DNA from: a virus
Strand: one strand, 5' to 3'
IMG/VR virus record: IMGVR_UViG_3300042554_002262
Location: 1 to 22,356 of that record
DNA length: 22,356 bases
The notes under the pieces: model-generated
The model's input: only the letters and a program-made list of their open reading frames with translations
Database searches by the model: none
What the model was told of the DNA's origin: nothing
Position numbers and translations under genes: made by a program
Part shown: positions 18,801-22,356 of the stretch, piece by piece
Position numbering within the stretch: position 1 is the stretch's first letter
Layout of the letters: each line of letters begins with the position of its first letter

Positions 18801-19872
18801 CTACAATTGTTCCTTGTTGGTCTTTATTTGCAGAGCGTGCATCTTCGCCGGACCGGCTTTCTGATGGCGGTGGTGCCGGAAACGCATTGGGCGGTAGTTC
18901 TTGGGCTGCTTGACCTCTATTTTGATTGTTTTGAATTCTATCAGCTTCGGCGGCGCTGACCGCAGCAGCAGGAACCAAAACAGGCGTAGGGTCCGTTGTG
19001 GTTTTAGGAGCTGTTGATCCTACTCCTGGCTCCGGGGAAATATTTTCGTTTCTGACTTTTGATTCAGCAGTTTGCCCGGCTGCAGACTCGTTGGCTGCTT
19101 GGTCCGCTGTCATTGTTCCATCGTTGGCAACTTGTTTACCATCAACGTTGGGACGTATTGTTCTCTCTTCGTACTGATTTGCCGGCGGAGGCCCTAGTGC
19201 ATCTCTGTTTGTAGTAACATTAAAATTGGTTCCACTGGCTTCTGCTTCTCTTAGTGCTTTGTTTCTTTCTCTAAAATTGGCCTGGCCTAACCCTTTTGAT
19301 CTTAAAAATTCGTTTTTGGCTGCGAAAGTGGCATCTTCGTCGGCTTTACTAGCAGCTCGATTTTTGTCTGTCCAATCAGACATTTCGGCGGTCATTCTGG
19401 TTTCTCTTACACCACCGCCACTGGTTGTAGTTGTTACGCCCTCTCTGGTATTTGCTGGACCGGTGGTTTCGGATTTGTCTTCTTCGTCGCTCCAACCTTT
19501 TTTGGCTGCTTCTCTTTGGGCTTCTCTTTCTTTTTTAAGTCTTTCTAAATTTGCTGCCCGTTCGGCTGCTATTTCTCGATTTCGTTGTTCTAGTCGGGCT
19601 TCTCGATCAGCTGCTCGTTTGGCATCTGCCGCAATTCTGGCTTTTTCCTCTTCCTCACTTTCAACAGTTATTTCCCCGTCAGGGCCGAGGCCAAAACCCT
19701 TGACTAATTGGCCTCGAGTAGGACTACCGGCTATGTCGTCAATAGTATAAGCACCCCAAGCTGGTTCAGGAATACCAACACGTCTAAGGGCCTCTTCTTC
19801 GTCAATGCCGGATTTTATAAGGGCACTGGCTTCAGCAGCTTTTACTGGATCATATTTGTATTTTGTTGCCAA
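15874..19872 (-). CDS. Large virion protein, probable baseplate hub core (gp27-like role) with disordered tails
   Basis: 1332 residues, started by TTG at 19872-19870; the next in-frame methionine is about 160 residues in, and AGGAG lies 6 bases upstream, so TTG is favoured. Residues about 9-42 look like a small helix-turn-helix (AAEASALIKSGIDEEEALRR). Residues 72-126 are a strongly charged E/R/K/A coiled coil. Residues 130-380 are low-complexity. An ordered core at about 381-1110 begins LAPAKKNVLHDYTSSTYRLT and ends GVYKLLKVKSEFNRGKFEQT followed by LELVKMP. That ending resembles the closing strands of gp27/gpD-type hub proteins. Residues 1115-1215 are P/A/T-rich, and about 1220-1332 look helical. 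It stands just before the gp5-like spike, fitting a hub partner. The hub role is inference from position and the core's end; T4 gp27 is only about 390 residues. Confidence 0.6.
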   Translation of the reverse strand: MATKYKYDPVKAAEASALIKSGIDEEEALRRVGIPEPAWGAYTIDDIAGSPTRGQLVKGFGLGPDGEITVESEEEEKARIAADAKRAADREARLEQRNREIAAERAANLERLKKEREAQREAAKKGWSDEEDKSETTGPANTREGVTTTTSGGGVRETRMTAEMSDWTDKNRAASKADEDATFAAKNEFLRSKGLGQANFRERNKALREAEASGTNFNVTTNRDALGPPPANQYEERTIRPNVDGKQVANDGTMTADQAANESAAGQTAESKVRNENISPEPGVGSTAPKTTTDPTPVLVPAAAVSAAEADRIQNNQNRGQAAQELPPNAFPAPPPSESRSGEDARSANKDQQGTIVGTTSKNKQASTNQTDNQKQKELSVRLAPAKKNVLHDYTSSTYRLTLYLLSADDYAALSDRPDTFNPQYVLISSGGGFPNAPEFAMVRTGKEASGRHPDFQEDFFIENLNLTTVVGLNAKTKASNAVEISFTIVEPYGMTLLDRLQSACSMPPVNSPNYIDQPYLLEIDFLSNVDEAKSKSIRIDRKRLAIKIAEMKIKPGTGGTEYRCRAMPFNHVAFQDTVASLPVVLSVQAGTIGEFFDSGSEIAKIFSPEVAQNEQRVESELNKWAADQANKNQGTKPTIAELNEERNRLRAGFDYATKSYPAGYNTFMRGVAGFNKTFAFPPSLIAFNIPDEKIKKSKIVDADFAEASKIPMTNPVEAMNASIRNSPTLTGKTKQGFNINPGTNIVQLIDRIMQSSEYIGGQVKTAKEAIEKNRGIIANRSNLLNDANQVNIDREQLTRELREAEAELNRYKFLDWYKIIPQVYLLNFDFSRNAYSKQVVYTILPYRAANAYHPDFAKTKIGKSKIVRSYNYLYTGLNQDITSLDIDFDSLYYTSITAYQDNKTATTSSYVDPNKDANNDVRDPDLTKNNPVRTNNLTTTIQARGVNKKGTGQVNSSSKKNTSAVADVADSIYTSSRGDNLNVQLRIIGDPAFIKQDDIYYNPMSPAYQAYNTSSKTTVDSEETVPINPSTGQILFDQEQVFVQLLIKSAVDIDDATGITNKQIKLSNGRMTDSTFSGVYKLLKVKSEFNRGKFEQTLELVKMPDDLFYEDIPQSTPKVELKTQVAQTETTTPTPAPAPAAEVVGTDGGQVATNEQTRLKEAAAEAPTNPVASFPGEGTVATATQPTQAAPSNVNDAPAIAPQEKAPADPRLVLDQNEAEINDLVEARAVQTPAFNAELTRIRNDNTLSASEKADKVIALREALLVIFKEQANQISQLAISTFNTQTEVGSDQSRQKLTLLTRLSRLQKQTTEFSQSVAERIETVKRTGIA

Positions 19873-19873
19873 G

Positions 19874-20179
19874 TTATACTCCTAGGTCTTGTTGGAGTGT
19901 GGCCTTTTTGGGAATAAAAATTTGAACTCCGGCGCGAAAATCAAAAAGCGGATCTTTGAGTACATTGGGATTACGCATGGCAAATACCCACCACAGGGCA
20001 CTATCGCCGTACAAGTCGGACGCTAAGATATCAGGCCTGTACTCATACACTTTGTCGATTTCGTATAACACATCGTCGTCTTTTTTGGTAATAGGTCTTT
20101 GTACCATGACGTCGAGAAAATTTCCAAATGTGGTAGTTTGTGCGTAAGGACTGGTACTGGAATATGCAACTTTGGCCAT
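19874..20179 (-). CDS. 53: Baseplate wedge protein gp53-like
   Basis: 101 residues. The diagnostic stretch is DILASDLYGDSALWWVFAMR followed by NPNVLKDPLFDFRAG and IFIP. This is the gp53 family pattern of YG, LWW, a short helix, N, DP, then a LysM-like close ending in IP. In T4, gp53 (196 residues) clamps neighbouring wedges around the hub during baseplate assembly. This protein is about half that length and seems to hold just the core. Its ATG overlaps the stop codon of the preceding gene by one base (TAATG), with AGGAA 7 bases upstream, so translation is probably coupled. It ends 1 base before the TTG of the next gene. The family call rests on motif recall and gene context. Confidence 0.68.
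   Translation of the reverse strand: MAKVAYSSTSPYAQTTTFGNFLDVMVQRPITKKDDDVLYEIDKVYEYRPDILASDLYGDSALWWVFAMRNPNVLKDPLFDFRAGVQIFIPKKATLQQDLGV
19879..19883 (-). promoter_or_regulatory. Strong ribosome binding site deciding a TTG start
   Basis: AGGAG on the minus strand, 6 bases before the TTG at 19872. It overlaps the last codons of the gp53-like gene. No ATG or GTG start is available near the beginning of this frame, so this site supports TTG as the true initiator. Confidence 0.75.
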
Positions 20180-21114
20180 TATAACATTCCTTTGGTAATC
20201 ATATCGCCTCTAGCAAATGCATTAAAGTCAAACTCTCGTTGTTTTGCACGACTGAACACCGGTTGCAAGGTGATACTGATAGTGCTTACTGTTGGTAATC
20301 TTGTTTTGTCAGGCAAAGATGCACTTTCTGTTGTAATTGTTCCAGGTCCGGTCTTTGTAGTAGGTAGTTTTGTAGCAGCATCTATAGTGGTCTTGGTGGT
20401 GTTTTTTGATTGATATGTAGTTTCAAGATAATCAACATCGTTGGGCATGGTGTGACTAAATTGAGTCAACAAGCACGGAACATGCGGTAAATAATGTGCG
20501 CCATATCCATCTAGGTATAAAATAGGAGGAGGCGAACCTTGGTAAGTTCCAGAATTTCCGTAAAACATTTTGGTAGCTGCTCTGAAGAAATATAATGCCC
20601 CTAGCAGATACTGTGCATCAAAATCGTTTTGTACTGAAAATTCTCCACTAATTTGTATTGCTTGTACTTCACTGGCTTCATAAAAGTAGTTTGTGTAATT
20701 GCTATGTGTTAAAGGTTGTGAACCATATCTTGCTGAGTAGGCCACTGTAACTTGAGGAACATAAGGAAAAATGACACCATCTGTATCTTTTAAGTATGCC
20801 ATAACTCCGGGGTTAGGATCTCTATATAATATAGGTGCTCCCGGGCTAACACTGAGCCTAACACGCCATTCTTGTCCAGATCTATCAAATCCTATAGTAG
20901 GTGCAGCACCGCCAGAACCCGATGTTAAAGCTGCGCCATCGGCTTGCAAGCCCGCTTTCTGCAAGCGACTTTCTTTTGGATCACCGCTTCCACTGATTGC
21001 TGCTTTTTGGCGTTCAGCAAAAGCTGCTCGCCCTTCGGCGTCAAGGGTTGGGTTTAGCTGGCTATTTTTGTTTGGGGCAAATAAGCCCAATTTTGAATCT
21101 TCTACTACAGGCAT
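20179..21114 (-). CDS. Tail-tube/baseplate junction protein, gp48/gp54-like
   Basis: 311 residues. Residues 1-75 are low-complexity and charged. The ordered part opens with QEWRVRLSVSPGAPILY, then VIFPYVPQVTVAYSARYGSQ, HSNYTNYFYEAS, and ISGEFSVQNDFDAQYLLGAL followed by YFFRAATKMFYG and GSPPPILYLDGYG. It closes at about 272-311 with a strand-rich tail containing ITLQPVFSR. This pattern is familiar from structural proteins of marine T4-like phages, and the tube-like strand layout suits the gp48/gp54 proteins that cap the baseplate and start the tail tube (T4 gp54 is 320 residues, gp48 364). I cannot tell gp48 from gp54. It is the first gene of the minus-strand block, with AGAGGA (21121-21126) 6 bases before the ATG and a late promoter candidate just upstream. 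Confidence 0.55.
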   Translation of the reverse strand: MPVVEDSKLGLFAPNKNSQLNPTLDAEGRAAFAERQKAAISGSGDPKESRLQKAGLQADGAALTSGSGGAAPTIGFDRSGQEWRVRLSVSPGAPILYRDPNPGVMAYLKDTDGVIFPYVPQVTVAYSARYGSQPLTHSNYTNYFYEASEVQAIQISGEFSVQNDFDAQYLLGALYFFRAATKMFYGNSGTYQGSPPPILYLDGYGAHYLPHVPCLLTQFSHTMPNDVDYLETTYQSKNTTKTTIDAATKLPTTKTGPGTITTESASLPDKTRLPTVSTISITLQPVFSRAKQREFDFNAFARGDMITKGML

Positions 21115-21177
21115 GTAATTTCCTCTTGCTTTTTTATTATTTATTTGTTAAATTAACACTGTATTTTAAGGAATCTA
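21115..21177. promoter_or_regulatory. Divergent intergenic control region
   Basis: These 63 bases separate the minus-strand virion block from the plus-strand gp55 gene and are the longest non-coding stretch in the window. They hold an AATAAATA late promoter candidate for the minus strand, ribosome binding sites for both flanking genes (AGAGGA at 21121-21126 minus, AAGGA at 21168-21172 plus), and a perfect 13-base dyad at 21146-21158. I could not identify a convincing promoter for gp55 here. Confidence 0.6.
21138..21145 (-). promoter_or_regulatory. T4-type late promoter candidate for the virion gene block
   Basis: AATAAATA on the minus strand. Transcription would start near 21132, leaving a short leader with AGAGGA before the ATG at 21114. 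It could drive the whole series from the 311-aa gene onward, whose genes are spaced by 1-2 bases or overlap by one base as far as the 429-aa gene. Confidence 0.6.
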
Positions 21178-22062
21178 ATGAAACACAACTATCTAAACAA
21201 CCGCGATATTCTCAAAGAAATTCACAAAAGTAAAGCCACTTACTGTAGCTTTTTAACTACCGAAGACGGCGATTATGATTTAATTTTGCCTGGTATTGAC
21301 AAAATAAACAAAAAAAATATTGCAGCTGGTCGCAAGGCCAGGGCCGAACGTCTAGGACGAGCAGCCTACGACGAAGCACAATCCAATACTACTGTAAAGC
21401 TAAAATTGGATGACTTTGCTGTCAAACCTAGTAAAATCAAGGACACCGACATTGTATTTCGCATAATGACTTGGGAGCATGTGCCAATTGATGAAGCAAA
21501 AACTCGTAAAAGTCAAGAAAAGCTGTTAGACGATGATCCTGCAGTTATAACAGAATATGACGATGGTGTCGATGTGGCTGTTCCTGCAAAATATACCAAA
21601 TGCAATTTTCCGCCGTTTCAACATTACAAAGTCAACGAAGAAGGTGTGCCTTACTGTGTTGGCAAGAGTCACTGGCAAGGCGATTTGGACAAAGGTAAAT
21701 TCAGTCGCAATCACGGCACAATGACCAAAAAGCTTGCTCACATGTTTATGAAACTGTGTGAGCGTTATGCTACACGTAGCAATTGGCGTGGATACACTTA
21801 TAACGACGAAATGCGTAGCCAAGCATTATTACAACTTTCCCAGATAGGACTACAATTTGATGAAAGCAAATCACAAAATCCTTTTGCTTATTATACTGCT
21901 GCTATCACTAATTCCTTTACTCGAGTCCTTAACATTGAAAAGCGCAACCAGAATCTCAGAGATGATATTCTTGAAATGAACGGTCTAACTCCTAGCTATA
22001 CTAGACAAGGTATGGGGTCATGGGGCGGTAGTTCAACTTCAGGCGAATACACCGATGATTAA
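21178..22062 (+). CDS. 55: Late transcription sigma factor gp55
   Basis: 294 residues. The C-terminal half (about 180-275) reads like a minimal sigma region 2: KKLAHMFMKLCERYATRSNW, then YNDEMRSQALLQLSQIGLQF, NPFAYYTAAITNSFTRVLNI, and EKRNQNLRDDILEMNGL. The NPFAY(Y/F)T segment and the following basic EK(R/K)NQNLRDD stretch are typical of gp55 in T4-like phages. Gp55 replaces the host sigma factor on RNA polymerase and recognises the TATAAATA late promoter, working with gp33 and the gp45 clamp. The first 170 residues, opening MKHNYLNNRDILKEIHKSKA, are not in the 185-residue T4 protein, though similar openings occur in marine phage versions (recalled). The tail ends GGSSTSGEYTDD with no evident hydrophobic clamp-binding motif. 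AAGGA lies 5 bases before the ATG. Confidence 0.85.
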   Translation: MKHNYLNNRDILKEIHKSKATYCSFLTTEDGDYDLILPGIDKINKKNIAAGRKARAERLGRAAYDEAQSNTTVKLKLDDFAVKPSKIKDTDIVFRIMTWEHVPIDEAKTRKSQEKLLDDDPAVITEYDDGVDVAVPAKYTKCNFPPFQHYKVNEEGVPYCVGKSHWQGDLDKGKFSRNHGTMTKKLAHMFMKLCERYATRSNWRGYTYNDEMRSQALLQLSQIGLQFDESKSQNPFAYYTAAITNSFTRVLNIEKRNQNLRDDILEMNGLTPSYTRQGMGSWGGSSTSGEYTDD

Positions 22063-22064
22063 GT

Positions 22065-22094
22065 TTGACTTTGTGCCTTGAGAAATAGTAAACT
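22065..22094 (+). promoter_or_regulatory. Possible sigma-70-type promoter before gp47
   Basis: TTGACT (22065-22070) is followed after 18 bases by TAAACT (22089-22094), an acceptable but weak -35/-10 pair in the 38 bases between gp55 and gp47. The start site would fall at or very near the gp47 ATG. No Shine-Dalgarno sequence is visible there. This could be chance. Confidence 0.25.
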
Positions 22095-22100
22095 AACACG

Positions 22101-22356
22101 ATGAGTAATCTATTTAAAAAAGCAGCAGTCTGCACAGATATACATTTTGGGTTAAAGAGCAACAGTCAAACACATAATGACGATTGCCTAAACTTTATCA
22201 AATGGTTCACCGCAAAGGCCCAAGAAGAAGGATGTGAAACGGCATTCTTCCTTGGCGATTGGCATAACAATCGAGCGTCAATCAACATTGTGACTCTCAA
22301 CTATAGCCTACGAGCTCTGGAGCATTTGAATGACAATTTTAAAGCTGTTTATTTTA
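22101..22356 (+). CDS. 47: Recombination endonuclease subunit gp47 (Mre11-like), 5' part
   Basis: The frame is open from the ATG at 22101 to the right edge: 85 codons, with the rest outside the window. It starts MSNLFKKAAVCTDIHFGLKS. D13 and H15 in TDIHFG form phosphoesterase motif I, and GDWHNNR (G52-D53 to R58) after hydrophobic AFFL forms motif II, as in T4 gp47 and SbcD/Mre11. With gp46 (a Rad50-like ATPase) it resects DNA ends for recombination-dependent replication. It lies 38 bases after gp55 on the same strand, matching the 55-47-46 order known in T4-like phages. The later catalytic motifs cannot be checked here. Confidence 0.88.
   Translation, partial: MSNLFKKAAVCTDIHFGLKSNSQTHNDDCLNFIKWFTAKAQEEGCETAFFLGDWHNNRASINIVTLNYSLRALEHLNDNFKAVYF

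Noticed and set aside
19226-19750. A 174-codon plus-strand open frame opposite the N-terminal region of the 1332-aa gene
   Set aside because: It lies antisense to low-complexity A/E/R-rich codons, which produce a stop-free S/A/L-rich complement. It has no ribosome binding site and no recognisable domain.
15874-19872. The coiled-coil-rich 1332-aa protein as a tape measure
   Set aside because: The coiled coil is short (about 55 residues) and the bulk of the protein is a beta-rich core. Its position directly before the spike gene fits a hub better.
19874-20179. Reading the 101-aa protein as a LysM peptidoglycan-binding protein
   Set aside because: The closing IFIP pattern is LysM-like, but YG...LWW...NP...DP and its place between baseplate genes fit gp53, whose fold contains a LysM-like part.
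21526-21822. A 98-codon minus-strand frame inside gp55
   Set aside because: It is antisense to a recognised sigma-factor gene and has no family features or upstream signals.

Overview
The window looks like part of the genome of a marine T4-like myovirus (a contractile-tailed phage, in the style of cyanophages and pelagiphages). The evidence is a recognisable T4-type baseplate gene series (gp53, gp5, gp25, gp6), a T4-type late sigma factor (gp55), and the first 85 codons of the recombination nuclease subunit gp47. The DNA is AT-rich by eye, genes are packed with 1 to 63 bases between them, and AATAAATA-type elements matching the T4 late promoter stand before several virion genes. No host, integrase, tRNA, IS or CRISPR sequence was seen.

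Layout. Positions 1-21114 are a block of eight virion genes, all on the minus strand and so read from right to left. The order of transcription is: a 311-aa tail-tube/baseplate protein (20179-21114), gp53-like wedge protein (19874-20179), a 1332-aa protein with a probable hub core and long disordered tails (15874-19872), gp5-like OB-fold/beta-helix spike (14271-15872), a 429-aa protein with a possible lysozyme-like domain (12979-14268), gp25 (12580-12960), gp6 (9243-12533), and a giant open frame from 9231 that runs off the left edge without a stop (at least 3077 codons). The right end, 21178-22356, is on the plus strand and holds gp55 and the start of gp47. The two blocks diverge from a 63-base intergenic region at 21115-21177.

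How the genes fit together. The minus block encodes the central hub/spike (gp5-like, 1332-aa and 429-aa proteins), the tube end (311-aa protein) and the wedges (gp53, gp25, gp6 and the giant protein in the gp7 position). Gp55 would direct host RNA polymerase to the ATAAATA promoters that drive this block, so the window holds a late regulator beside genes it probably controls. Gp47 belongs to the replication/recombination set.

The most interesting points are: the giant protein, whose C-terminal part carries seven FG-GAP-like repeats (a candidate complete beta-propeller) interrupted by other modules, one resembling a flagellin-hook IN motif; a gp5 with no lysozyme domain beside a separate gene with a lysozyme-like segment; and a late promoter element placed so that gp25 could be made from a leaderless mRNA. 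No stretch longer than 63 bases lacks a gene, so no large non-coding region needs explaining.
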